64,000 nt of DNA. It comes from Ignavibacteria bacterium. Lineage in GTDB: Bacteria > Bacteroidota > Ignavibacteria > Kapaibacteriales > Kapaibacteriaceae. Every line of letters begins with the position of its first letter. Within the stretch, counting starts at the first letter, position 1. The notes beneath the pieces were generated by a model. The model searched no databases. It saw only the letters and a list, made by a program, of their open reading frames with translations, and had not been told where the DNA came from. The position numbers and the translations under genes were made by a program. The stretch spans positions 1 through 64,000 of the forward strand of contig VGVV01000004.1 in the NCBI GenBank assembly GCA_016873895.1. The letters are read 5' to 3'. Below are positions 45,956 to 54,902 of the stretch, piece after piece.

Positions 45956-47947
45956 ATGAATGCTATGAAACGCTTCATCTTCTTTATCTGTGTTGGTGCA
46001 ATTGCACACAACACCCTATCTGCTCAGTCCACGCCGTCTGTGACGGCTCGCTGGGGCCTTCACCTGGGAGGTAATTACAACATTGCTGGCGTTGGATTTG
46101 GGAATTGGGCGAAAGACCCAAATCGAAATGCAGCGCAGTTTTCGGAACTCGTATACAATGATGGTTCTGGAGCCGGACTCTATGGCGGGATCAACATGCA
46201 GGTTGCCTTATCCAACAGGTTCCATCTTGGCACACGAATCTCGTATGACAATCGAAGCTCTATTGCTAACGACGAAAAGTCGTTTCCGAAGCCAAGCGGC
46301 ATTCTGACATCGGCAACCGGCCAGTACTACAACGATAAGTACACATTCCATACAGACTATCTCACAATGGAGCCGTTTTTCAAGGTCTACTTTGGATCGC
46401 ATTTTCATCTCACAGGTGGAGTCAGCGTTGGCCTTGCTCTTACGAAAACATTCGACTATGCTCCTGAGGGAGGCACTAGGCAGACAGATCTTGATTTCGC
46501 ACAAACCGATTCCATCAAGCACAAGATCACTGGTTCTGGATTTGCAGGCGTTGGATACGATATATTTCTCTCGGACCCCTCTACGTCTAATCAATGGATA
46601 CTTACACCATACATTGAATCATCGTACATGATTAGTCAGCGAGGCGTAGACTTCACAAACCAGCACGCATTTAACGACGCACTGAGCACAGCATCGTTGC
46701 GTGCAGGCGTATCGCTTACGTTTGGTCTGGCAGACATTGCTGAACGTGTTGAAGCCCCTGCTGCATCAGAACCCATCAAGATGGTCGAGCCCCCTTCAAC
46801 AGAACTCTTTGGGCTTGTTGAACCAATCGATGGCGTCTACGCTAAACGCATTGAACGTGCCGAATTCCCGTTGCGCCCATTCGTGTTCTTTGATCAAGGC
46901 TCAACCGATATTCCAAGTCGGTATAAGTAAGATCTCACGCAATCAAACGCGCACCTTTGCCACATCGTCGGGATTAACTGCAGACGATGTTGCCAACGTT
47001 GACATTCGACCAATCATTCAACGTTATATCTACTACAACATTCTCAATGTCATGGGTTATCGACTTTCATCGATTCCTGGATCTAGCGTTGAATTGTACG
47101 CCCCTGATCCTAACGGTAAGGATGCTAAGGCATATGGTGAAAGCGTTGCCAAATATCTTATCGACGTGTGGGGTGTTAATCCCAATCAGCTCAAAATCAC
47201 AACTGGAGATCCCGATCCAAGGTCTGGCACACCGAATACGCCAGCCACAGATCGCACAGCCATAGCAAGCGAGAACAGAAGGGTTCAATTTCGGAATATG
47301 AAGCCAGACCAGCTTGGCGCAAGGGTACCCGTAGCATCGGCTCGTGCAGCCGAGATCGATCATGAAATGTATGTAGACAAAAATCCAATGCGCAATGTGC
47401 AGGAATGGAATGCTTCTATCTCGGGCAACGGAGCAAGCAGATCGTTTGGACCTTACCGAGGAAGCAGCGCATATCTCGACCCAACGGGGCTGATCAATCA
47501 AGACGTACGGTCACAGAAGTATACACTGACGGTTGTTGCTAAACTTCGTGATGGATCAACAAGAACGGAATCCCAGCCCCTTACACTGATTCGTACAGAT
47601 CGTGAAGGCACATCAACGAGCAATCGGCTAATCTTTGAATACAACAAGGATAATCCAGTAGGCGATCACGAGACTACCTCGTTGGTAATGTTATTCCACA
47701 AATCCGGAATGATGCAAAAGTCTACATCTATGGTCATACAGATGCAGTTGGTAAGGGTAACCTTGAGTTAGCAATGAAGCGCGCAGATCAGGTTATGGCC
47801 ATGATGAAAGAGCAGCTTTCTGCTCGCGGTGTTACTGGAGTTCGCTTTTCTTCAAGCGCATTGGGTCCCGACGAGCCTTCGTTTAGCAACAATCTACCTG
47901 AAGGTAGGATGTACAATCGCTCGGTGGTTATCGATGTAATCCCCTAG
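45956..47947 (+). pseudogene. OmpA-family outer-membrane protein, broken by two frameshifts
   Basis: Three successive frames make one ~660-aa protein. Frame A (45956-46930) has a signal peptide (MKRFIFFICVGAIAHNTLSA), a beta-barrel-like domain (LHLGGNYNIAGVGFG, LGTRISYDNRSS, ASLRAGVSLTFG) and FVFFDQGSTDIPSRYK before a stop. Frame B continues ISRNQTRTFATSSG ... NRLIFEYNKD. Frame C (from about 47690) carries the OmpA core YIYGHTDAVGKGNLELAMK ... MYNRSVVIDVIP. The first shift coincides with a TAAGTAAG tandem repeat (about 46923-46931); removal of one TAAG restores the frame. The second needs one extra base near 47690. Start ATG at 45956 has GGAG eight bases upstream. A sequencing or assembly error is the alternative. 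Confidence 0.8.
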
Positions 47948-47961
47948 TGGTCACGTTCGGT

Positions 47962-47996
47962 GATGTCGGGCAGATCACTATGTTCTGTCCGACATC
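47962..47996. terminator. hairpin between convergent ompA-like pseudogene and tsaD
   Basis: A 13-base stem GATGTCGGGCAGA/TCTGTCCGACATC (one G-T pair) with a nine-base loop, 14 bases after the pseudogene and one base before tsaD's stop. Without a T-tract on either side it is a probable but not standard bidirectional terminator. Confidence 0.6.
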
Positions 47997-47997
47997 G

Positions 47998-49020
47998 CTA
48001 ACTCGTGGTTCTCATTGCCTTGGGAGATATCATAAAGCTGGGAGCAGAAGCATGCACACCATGGGCAATGCGCATAGAGGCAACGTGCGCGATCATTGCT
48101 GCATTATCGACACAGTACCCAATCTGTGGCGTCACGAGTTGCATCCCATGATCTTGTGCCTTCTTCTGCATAACAGTGCGCAAGCGTGAGTTCGCACTTA
48201 CACCACCGGAAATCGAGATAATTCGAACGCCATATTCGCGCGCTGCATGCAGCGTTTTGTGAACAAGCACATCTACGATTGCTTCTTGAACTGAAGCACA
48301 GACATCGTTGATGGGAATTTCTCTCTGTTGTGATTTCAATAATTCCAGTGTTCGGCGGACAGATGTTTTTAAGCCACTGAAGGAGAACGTCTGTGTTCCA
48401 TCATGCATAAGACCTCTTGGGAAGTCGAATGCAGCAGAATCACCGAGGCAACCTCTACGATCGATCTCGGGTCCACCGGGGTAGCCAAGCCCAAGCATCT
48501 TTGCAACCTTGTCAAATGCCTCACCGGCAGCATCATCACATGTAGAGCCCAGTACGGTGTAATCAACGGGGCTGGTAACATGAAAAATACTTGTATGCCC
48601 GCCGCTTACAACAAGACTGATACTTGGATATCCAAGTCGAGAATCTTCTAAATACCCCGAGTACAAATGTGCTTCAATATGATGCACAGGATACAGAGGC
48701 TTATCATACATCAGCGCAAGCCCCTTAGCAAAATGCGTTCCCACTAAGAGAGCCCCGGCTAAGCCTGGACCATACGTTACAGCAATGGCATCAACATCTT
48801 CTATGCTTGTAGACGCCTCGCGCAGGGCTGCCCGAACGATTGGCCCAATGCCCTTGATATGTTCACGTGATGCTAACTCTGGTACAATGCCACCATACGT
48901 GGTATGAATCGTCTGCGATGAAATAATATTGCTTCGAACCACTCCATCTATCAGGACGGCTGAAGACGTATCATCACACGATGTCTCAATACCAAGTATG
49001 ATCACCTGATCATCCTCCAT
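47998..49020 (-). CDS. tsaD: tRNA N6-adenosine threonylcarbamoyltransferase TsaD
   Basis: Adds the threonylcarbamoyl group to A37 of ANN-reading tRNAs, 340 aa. ILGIETSCDDTSSAVL begins the fold. HHIEAHLYSGYL (metal-binding HxExH) and VSGGHTSIF with ISGGVSANSRLR are ASKHA-type nucleotide motifs. Start ATG at 49020 overlaps the cinA 3' end by 19 bases, suggesting coupled translation. Confidence 0.96.
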   Translation of the reverse strand: MEDDQVIILGIETSCDDTSSAVLIDGVVRSNIISSQTIHTTYGGIVPELASREHIKGIGPIVRAALREASTSIEDVDAIAVTYGPGLAGALLVGTHFAKGLALMYDKPLYPVHHIEAHLYSGYLEDSRLGYPSISLVVSGGHTSIFHVTSPVDYTVLGSTCDDAAGEAFDKVAKMLGLGYPGGPEIDRRGCLGDSAAFDFPRGLMHDGTQTFSFSGLKTSVRRTLELLKSQQREIPINDVCASVQEAIVDVLVHKTLHAAREYGVRIISISGGVSANSRLRTVMQKKAQDHGMQLVTPQIGYCVDNAAMIAHVASMRIAHGVHASAPSFMISPKAMRTTS

Positions 49021-50243
49021 AGCATGCCCAATGCCGCACCCGCACTGCGCTCACGATTGATGCGTCTGTCGCTACCAAATTGATACTTCAGTGTTACAGT
49101 ACGCAACGGTCCAGCAACAGAAATCCACACCGTGCCAACGGGCTTTTCTGGCATACCGCCGCCGGGACCAGCAACACCGGTTATACTTATCGCATACGTA
49201 GCACCGGTTCGATGTTTGGTACCTTCACTTAATTCTTTTGCCGTTTGCTCGCTAACTGCGCCATACATTTCGAGGGTATGCTCCAGCACTCCCAAATCTC
49301 GAACTTTTGCTTCGTTAGCATACGGCACATAGCCCCCTACAAACCAGCTACTAGATCCATACACATCTGTTAGCATCGAGCCGAGCAGACCGCCTGTGCA
49401 TGACTCTGCCGTGGCGAGTGTCTGACCTCGCTCCTTGAGGATGGATCCGATGACAGATGCGAGTGTTGTATCTCCCTCGCCAAAAACGTACTTGCCAGCT
49501 TTGCCCATGAGTATGTCACGAACGCGAAACAATTCTTCACGGCGTTGCTCGGCAGATGCTCCACGCGCACCGATGCGCATGCGTACGCCGTGATAGTTCG
49601 GCAGGAATGCCAGTGTGGAGACACCTAGGAACTGGGTTGGATCTCCGATAGCATCTGCGAGATTGCTCTCAGCAATACCTGTTGTAAGCAACGTGAGATA
49701 CTCGGTTGTCTCAATAGCCTCGCGTTGTATCCTGTCTCGAAGCAGAGGCATTACATGATCGCTCATGATACCCTGCATTTCTTTAGGTACCCCTGGCATG
49801 GCAACAATCACAATGCCATCTCGGTCGAATAAGAGTCCTGGTGCAGTTCCAATTGGGTTCGGCAGCAGACGAGCAGTTGTTGGCTTGAGTGCTTGGCCTG
49901 CATTTCGATCTGTTACAGTTCTACCACGCTGCTTCATCCAATCATGCAGATGCTCCATCCACTGATGCGAAACCTCCATGGTGTCGTTGAAGTAGTCGGC
50001 GAGTACAGGCTTTGTAATGTCGTCGTGGGTTGGCCCTAAGCCTCCAGTTAACAGAAGCACATCGCATTCTGCACGTAATCGATCGATCGTTGCAATAAGC
50101 TGCTGTGCGTCATCAGCCACCGTGCAATGCTCGATCACACGTCCACCACTAGCCGTCACTACGTCGGCAATCCATGCCGCATTGCGATTGATAATCTGCC
50201 CAATGAGCACTTCATCGCCTATCATGACTAATCCAACGTTCAT
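49002..50243 (-). CDS. CinA-family nicotinamide-nucleotide amidohydrolase/pyrophosphatase
   Basis: A 413-aa protein of the CinA family with an N-terminal MoCF/COG1058 domain (VGLVMIGDEVLIGQIINRN, LLTGGLGPTHDDITK) and a C-terminal CinA domain (TVAxAESCTGG-type motif: LATAESCTGGLLGSML; GGYVPYANEAKV; ISITGVAGPGGGMPEKPVG). Members deamidate NMN or hydrolyse ADP-ribose in NAD recycling. It starts just after the rplS terminator, with AAGGG eight bases before the ATG. Confidence 0.92.
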   Translation of the reverse strand: MNVGLVMIGDEVLIGQIINRNAAWIADVVTASGGRVIEHCTVADDAQQLIATIDRLRAECDVLLLTGGLGPTHDDITKPVLADYFNDTMEVSHQWMEHLHDWMKQRGRTVTDRNAGQALKPTTARLLPNPIGTAPGLLFDRDGIVIVAMPGVPKEMQGIMSDHVMPLLRDRIQREAIETTEYLTLLTTGIAESNLADAIGDPTQFLGVSTLAFLPNYHGVRMRIGARGASAEQRREELFRVRDILMGKAGKYVFGEGDTTLASVIGSILKERGQTLATAESCTGGLLGSMLTDVYGSSSWFVGGYVPYANEAKVRDLGVLEHTLEMYGAVSEQTAKELSEGTKHRTGATYAISITGVAGPGGGMPEKPVGTVWISVAGPLRTVTLKYQFGSDRRINRERSAGAALGMLWRMIR

Positions 50244-50254
50244 CGCTACAACCC

Positions 50255-50290
50255 TTCAAAACAAACATGGCCCCGAAAATCCGGGGCCAT
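50255..50290 (-). terminator. rho-independent terminator after rplS
   Basis: Stem ATGGCCCCG/CGGGGCCAT (loop GATTTT on the minus strand), followed by TTTGTTTTG. It ends rplS and sits immediately before cinA. Confidence 0.85.
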
Positions 50291-50320
50291 GATATGACGT
50301 TTTTCGAGATAAAAGTGTGC

Positions 50321-50704
50321 TTATGACAGCTTCTGACGAATCTTCTTCTCACTCATACCACGCAGGTAGTACAACTTCGCACGGCGAACAGTACCTTCCT
50401 TAACAACCTGCATTGACTGGATGATTGGCGAGTGAATTGGGAAAATACGCTCAACACCAACACCATTAGAAATCTTACGAACGCGAAATGTTTCGTTCAT
50501 TCCACTACCACGGCGAGCAATAACTATGCCCTGGAAATTCTGAATACGCTCTTTTTCGCCTTCAACAACACGTACCGCGATCTTTACTGTATCGCCTGGA
50601 CGGAAGTTCGGGATAACTGGTGAGGCTTCTCCAGCTTTGGCCTTACGCTGCTCGAAGGCTTCTGCTGTTGCCATCGTTTCGATGGCTTTCACTTTTGGAT
50701 GCAT
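50321..50704 (-). CDS. rplS: 50S ribosomal protein L19
   Basis: A 127-aa ribosomal protein. [38 protein letters not shown] and [17 protein letters not shown] are the family motifs; the C terminus [18 protein letters not shown] is slightly longer than in E. coli. It is the only gene between its own consensus promoter (50748-50778) and a strong terminator. Confidence 0.97.
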   Translation of the reverse strand: MHPKVKAIETMATAEAFEQRKAKAGEASPVIPNFRPGDTVKIAVRVVEGEKERIQNFQGIVIARRGSGMNETFRVRKISNGVGVERIFPIHSPIIQSMQVVKEGTVRRAKLYYLRGMSEKKIRQKLS

Positions 50705-50747
50705 GACAAACTCTAGATAGAATGGGTTGACGTGATCTTTGAGGCCA

Positions 50748-50778
50748 CAAAAATAGAAAAACTACGGACATAATGCAA
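50748..50778 (-). promoter_or_regulatory. Bacteroidota-type promoter of rplS
   Basis: On the minus strand TTG (50778-50776), 20 bases, then TATTTTTG (50755-50748). Start of transcription near 50742 leaves a leader of about 38 bases. Confidence 0.65.
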
Positions 50779-50813
50779 GTGACATAGTTTATAAACACTT
50801 AGCTATCGCCCAA

Positions 50814-51533
50814 TTATTTTCCTGAATACCTCAGGCGAGCAAGTGCTACGGGAAGTATCGTGCCTTTATGCTTCTGAAGGGGTTTAAGCGTAAGGTTTGG
50901 ACCATCTCTGAGAACGTCCCACTTCAACGGACGCCCTTGAGTTGTGATCAATGTAACTGTTGAACCGTCGGGGGCAAACTGCAGCGTGTATGGAATGGGG
51001 CTCCCATTGACAACCATCTGCTGACCATTCGTGAATTCGATTGTGTACTTCGGATCCATCTTCCACACACCTGTGAGCATAGAGGCGTTTACCATTCGCC
51101 GAATGATGAACATCGGATCGGTATTCTTCGATGGCAGTTTACCAAGAACAATCGGCTGGTTCTCTAAGCTATCAGCAGGTGTAAGTGCAATGTACGATCT
51201 GGCCTTTTCGTCACGTGCAACAATCCAACGAGGACCGATATTGTCGCCAATCCCCCACTTGATACCCGCGTGTTCGAACGAAGATTTGCGACACAGCAAC
51301 TTCTCCTGCTCTCCCAGGTTGTATGCCAGAACTACCTCACCGGAGCCATTCGCAGAGTCGATAACCATATACAGCGGTTCACTCAAAGGGCGTGCAGTCA
51401 GCGCTCGTTCAATGGACCTTGTTTCATTGAGAACTTCTACAAACTTGCTGTGAATCCACGTTCCATGGAACTCAGAGTACTCCTGAGATTGCATCGTGGA
51501 AACAACGATCAGCAGTGCGGCTATGATCTTCAT
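50814..51533 (-). CDS. secreted protein of unknown function
   Basis: A 239-aa protein with a short signal peptide (MKIIAALLIVVSTMQSQ). I do not recognise a family. Two similar segments (FHGTWIHSKF near residue 23 and LTGVWKMDPKYTIEF near 155) suggest a beta-rich, two-domain or lipocalin-like fold. It begins immediately after AAGGGGCT and overlaps the stop of pruA by four bases, so it is translated with it, although no functional link to proline metabolism is obvious. Confidence 0.6.
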   Translation of the reverse strand: MKIIAALLIVVSTMQSQEYSEFHGTWIHSKFVEVLNETRSIERALTARPLSEPLYMVIDSANGSGEVVLAYNLGEQEKLLCRKSSFEHAGIKWGIGDNIGPRWIVARDEKARSYIALTPADSLENQPIVLGKLPSKNTDPMFIIRRMVNASMLTGVWKMDPKYTIEFTNGQQMVVNGSPIPYTLQFAPDGSTVTLITTQGRPLKWDVLRDGPNLTLKPLQKHKGTILPVALARLRYSGK

Positions 51534-53083
51534 AGCCCCTTAACTTTCGTTGCAACAGACTTTGCCTGCAAGAACAGCAACAAGTAGTCATGTCCGCCTG
51601 CCTTAGAATCAGTGCCACTCATATTGAAACCGCCAAACGGATGCCCACCTACCATCGCACCAGTGCACTTGCGATTAAGGTACAGGTTGCCACAGTGGAA
51701 CTCCATACGAGCGCGCGCAAGCTTCTTGGCATTTCTCGTGTAGACAGCACCGGTCAGACCATAAATTGTGTTATTAGCAATCTTGAGTGCGTCGTCAAAA
51801 TCTTTGGCCTTACATACAGCCAACACCGGTCCAAAGATCTCTTCCTGCATGATGCGTGATGTGGGCTTCACATTGACGATCACGGTTGGCTCGATAAAAT
51901 ATCCCGGCATGTCCTTGACTTTGTTGCCACCACAAATGAGTTTGCCTTCCTTCTTACCAATTGCAATGTATTCGAGGATAGACTTTTCAGCACGTGGCGA
52001 GACTACCGGCCCTACGCGACCATCATCCATCGGCATGCCAATCGTAAGCTTGTCTACCTCAATCTTCAGCTTTGCAACAAACTCATCATAGATTTTAGCA
52101 TCAACAATGGCGCGTGAGCATGCCGAGCACTTCTGACCCTGGAATCCGAAGGCTGCAGCAACAACACCGGCAACAGCTGTGTCTACATCAGTTTCACTAT
52201 CGACAACAATGGCATCCTTGCCGCCCATCTCAGCTACAACGCGCTTTATACAGATCTGACCCGGCTGGGTCTTGGCTGCCAACTCGTTAACATGGAGGCC
52301 TACCTGCATAGAGCCCGTAAACGACACAAAACGTGTCTTTGGGTGGCCAACCAGATAGTCTCCAGCTTCAGCACCCGAGGCAACCAGATAATTAAGAACG
52401 CCCGGCGGCAGCCCTGCTTCTTTCATGATTTCAACAAACAACCACCCCATCATTGGCGAATCACTCGATGGCTTGAGCACAACAGTGTTGCCTGCAACAA
52501 TTGCAGCCGAAGACATACCCACAAGAATGGCAAACGGGAAATTCCATGGTGGAATTACCACACCGACACCGAGAGGAATGTACAGTAGCTCATTCTTCTC
52601 ACCAGGTTGAGGAACAATTGGCTGCGGTCCAGAAAGGCGCAGCATTTCGCGTCCGTAGAACTCAAGGAAGTCTATAGCCTCACACGTGTCGGCATCAGCT
52701 TCCAGATAATTTTTACCAACTTCTGAAATCATCCAAGCGTTGATCTCGTTGCGGCGCTTACGAATGATGGTTGCCGCCTTAAAGAGCACAGCTGCACGTT
52801 TCGGGGCAGGTACATTCTTCCACGACTCAAAGGCAGCAATTGCAGCTTTCATGGCCTTTTCTGCATCGTCTTTACCAGATTTCTGGAATACACCAACAAC
52901 TTCCGATGGGTTAGCCGGATTATGGCTCGTTGTTTTATCCTTTGTTGTTATCCGCTTACCATTGATAATGCTGGGATACTCTTTGCCAAACTGCTTACGA
53001 ACGTTGTCGATGGCCGCACGCTGCTTTGCACGTACAGCAGGCTTGGAAAAGTCTTGAAATGATTCGTTGATGAACTGCTTCAT
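51530..53083 (-). CDS. L-glutamate gamma-semialdehyde (P5C) dehydrogenase
   Basis: Oxidises glutamate semialdehyde from proline breakdown to glutamate, 517 aa. Aldehyde dehydrogenase motifs: VIPPWNFPFAILVGM, VVAEMGGKDAIVVDS (catalytic Glu), GFQGQKCSACSRAIVD (catalytic Cys) and the P5CDH-type C terminus GGHPFGGFNMSGTDSKAGG. It is the stand-alone form; no proline dehydrogenase domain is fused or adjacent. GAGG lies before the ATG. Confidence 0.92.
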   Translation of the reverse strand: MKQFINESFQDFSKPAVRAKQRAAIDNVRKQFGKEYPSIINGKRITTKDKTTSHNPANPSEVVGVFQKSGKDDAEKAMKAAIAAFESWKNVPAPKRAAVLFKAATIIRKRRNEINAWMISEVGKNYLEADADTCEAIDFLEFYGREMLRLSGPQPIVPQPGEKNELLYIPLGVGVVIPPWNFPFAILVGMSSAAIVAGNTVVLKPSSDSPMMGWLFVEIMKEAGLPPGVLNYLVASGAEAGDYLVGHPKTRFVSFTGSMQVGLHVNELAAKTQPGQICIKRVVAEMGGKDAIVVDSETDVDTAVAGVVAAAFGFQGQKCSACSRAIVDAKIYDEFVAKLKIEVDKLTIGMPMDDGRVGPVVSPRAEKSILEYIAIGKKEGKLICGGNKVKDMPGYFIEPTVIVNVKPTSRIMQEEIFGPVLAVCKAKDFDDALKIANNTIYGLTGAVYTRNAKKLARARMEFHCGNLYLNRKCTGAMVGGHPFGGFNMSGTDSKAGGHDYLLLFLQAKSVATKVKGL

Positions 53084-53108
53084 TGATTCCTCTAAACATG
53101 ATTGTCGA

Positions 53109-53116
53109 CAAAATTA
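53109..53116 (-). promoter_or_regulatory. TAnnTTTG -7 element before the P5C dehydrogenase gene
   Basis: TAATTTTG on the minus strand, 26 bases before the ATG at 53083. No TTG at 20 bases upstream, so a partial match. Confidence 0.4.
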
Positions 53117-53158
53117 CGTCACGCTGTTGTAGGTTGGTTTTATTGATCAAGAGGTTCC

Positions 53159-53782
53159 ATGTTAGAATTCATCGTAGCTACTGTTTCTGGTTGGCCAGTA
53201 TGGGGCTTGCTGTTAGCAACCTTTGTTGTTGTCTACATTGAGAATCTCATTCCGCCATGGCCTGGCGACGTTTTTCTTGTGTTCGTCGGTGCGCTCATCG
53301 GAATGCAGGTTCTGCCGCTAACAGAGGCACTCGGCGCCGCAACGGTTGGCTCGTTTGCCGGGTTTGCATCTGCGTATGGTTTAGGACGCAGGTATGGCGA
53401 GACGATTGCTCAGTCTCCATTGGTGCCGTTTATCACTCCGCCTCTTATCGTAAAGGTCGAGCGCTGGTTTGATAAGTATCACGGGCTCATCATTGTATGT
53501 AATAGGTTTCTTGCCGGCACGCGCGCCGTGATTTCGTTCACGGCTGGAATCGTCAAACTACCGTTCCCGCGCACAATGGTCTATGCCACCATAAGTTCAC
53601 TTGCATGGAACTACATTTTGCTATCCATCGGGATGCAACTTGGAGAGCGCTGGCGCGATGTAGACACCTACATCGCCACCTATGGCTGGATTGTTACGGG
53701 GCTTATGGCAATAGTCGTGATAGCGTTCTATTGGCGCCGGACAAAAAGAAAGCGGCAAACTCGTAAGTCTGCCGCTTCGTAG
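53159..53782 (+). CDS. DedA-family membrane protein
   Basis: A 207-aa inner-membrane protein of the DedA family, implicated in undecaprenyl- or phospholipid flipping and envelope stability. VVYIENLIPPWPGDVFLVF corresponds to the family's E-x-PxPxE region. FNRF-type NRFLAGTRAVISFTAGI holds the conserved Arg residues and G-x-R. Four to five membrane helices end before the basic tail RRTKRKRQTRK. GAGG is five bases before the ATG. A hairpin inside its last codons doubles as porV's terminator. Confidence 0.9.
   Translation: MLEFIVATVSGWPVWGLLLATFVVVYIENLIPPWPGDVFLVFVGALIGMQVLPLTEALGAATVGSFAGFASAYGLGRRYGETIAQSPLVPFITPPLIVKVERWFDKYHGLIIVCNRFLAGTRAVISFTAGIVKLPFPRTMVYATISSLAWNYILLSIGMQLGERWRDVDTYIATYGWIVTGLMAIVVIAFYWRRTKRKRQTRKSAAS
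53741..53777 (-). terminator. terminator of porU-porV, embedded in dedA 3' end
   Basis: Stem AAGCGGCA/TGCCGCTT with a 12-base loop, followed on the minus strand by TCTTTTTG. It lies within the final codons of convergent dedA and 51 bases past the porV stop. Confidence 0.7.
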
Positions 53783-53827
53783 AATCATCATTTGCTGGCT
53801 CGATTAGCTGCCTGCACTGTCCGTCGT

Positions 53828-54871
53828 TCATTCACCCCAGTCTACGATGAGTGAGAAGCGGAGTGTATTGCCCAGCGGATGGTTACGCTCGATTGTGATG
53901 TAGTAGCTAAAGTCTGCTCGGAAGATATCGTACTTCACTCCTGCTCCAGCCGTTACGTACTGACGTCCACCAGCAGCAGAAGGCTCGGTAAAATATCCCA
54001 GACGTGTTGCAAATACCTTATCGATAAGTAGCTCGGTACCGAAACCTGTTTCGATGCCACCTTTGCCCCATGCAGTGATCAACGAAATCGGAATGGGGTC
54101 TGAGTTCTTGCCGTCTCTGCGAACAAGGAGTTTCATGGCTTCAGCAGTAACAGTCCATCGCAGGAACTCATCTTCGTAGGCATTGTATGCTGCACCGAGA
54201 CGCAGGTTTGTCGGCAGCGGATCCGACTCTTTGTCGTAGGTCATCTTTGGACCTACATTCTGGAGGTTTGCACCGATGCTCAGACCGCGGATGCTTTCAT
54301 CGCGAGGACGCCACATCACGCCTAAGTCAAATGCACCTGAAATACCCACACCAGCACCCGATGCACCAACACTAGCTGGAGCGAGGTTTGATTGGATATA
54401 CTTTACGTGAACGCCCAGTCCAACTTCGTCAGATATCTCTGTACCATACGACACACCAAGGCAGAACTCGTTAGAGCGGAATTTTCCAAGCGCCTGCCCT
54501 GCTTCATTGGTCTTGGTAAACTCTCCAAGGTTCATAAAGATGAACGTGCCGGCAATAGTTCCACCAAGATCCTCGACATACTGGCCATACGTACCGTACG
54601 AGTAAAAGAGGTCGGCATTAAACTGTGGCAACCACTTTGAATAGCTCAAGGCCACCTGATTATCTGCCTGATTAAATGCTAGGCCACCAGGATTCCAGAA
54701 GACTGCATTGATATCATCGGTGGTTGCAGTACCTACATCACCCATGGCACTGGCGCGTGCATCTGGAGTGATGAGCAAAAACGGTACGGCCGCGCCCCCC
54801 GGTTGGGCTACTGCTACCGATGTGGCAACAACAAACATTGCAATCAACGCCCCGCATGTGCGGATAATCAT
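53828..54871 (-). CDS. porV: type IX secretion outer-membrane protein PorV
   Basis: A 347-aa FadL-like barrel with signal peptide (MIIRTCGALIAMFVVATSVAVA). PFLLITPDARASAMGDVGTA followed by DINAVFWNPGGLAF is the PorV signature. PorV shuttles cargo from the translocon to the PorU sortase. It follows porU by 31 bases in the same unit, the classical porU-porV pairing. Confidence 0.92.
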   Translation of the reverse strand: MIIRTCGALIAMFVVATSVAVAQPGGAAVPFLLITPDARASAMGDVGTATTDDINAVFWNPGGLAFNQADNQVALSYSKWLPQFNADLFYSYGTYGQYVEDLGGTIAGTFIFMNLGEFTKTNEAGQALGKFRSNEFCLGVSYGTEISDEVGLGVHVKYIQSNLAPASVGASGAGVGISGAFDLGVMWRPRDESIRGLSIGANLQNVGPKMTYDKESDPLPTNLRLGAAYNAYEDEFLRWTVTAEAMKLLVRRDGKNSDPIPISLITAWGKGGIETGFGTELLIDKVFATRLGYFTEPSAAGGRQYVTAGAGVKYDIFRADFSYYITIERNHPLGNTLRFSLIVDWGE

Positions 54872-54902
54872 GTCATCTCCTGTAAAGCATTAACAAGCAA
54901 AG

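Noticed and set aside
46701..47771. A 356-aa ORF as an independent gene
   Set aside because: Its first ~75 residues overlap the preceding frame without sense, while the rest continues the OmpA-like protein. It is the middle of the frameshifted gene.
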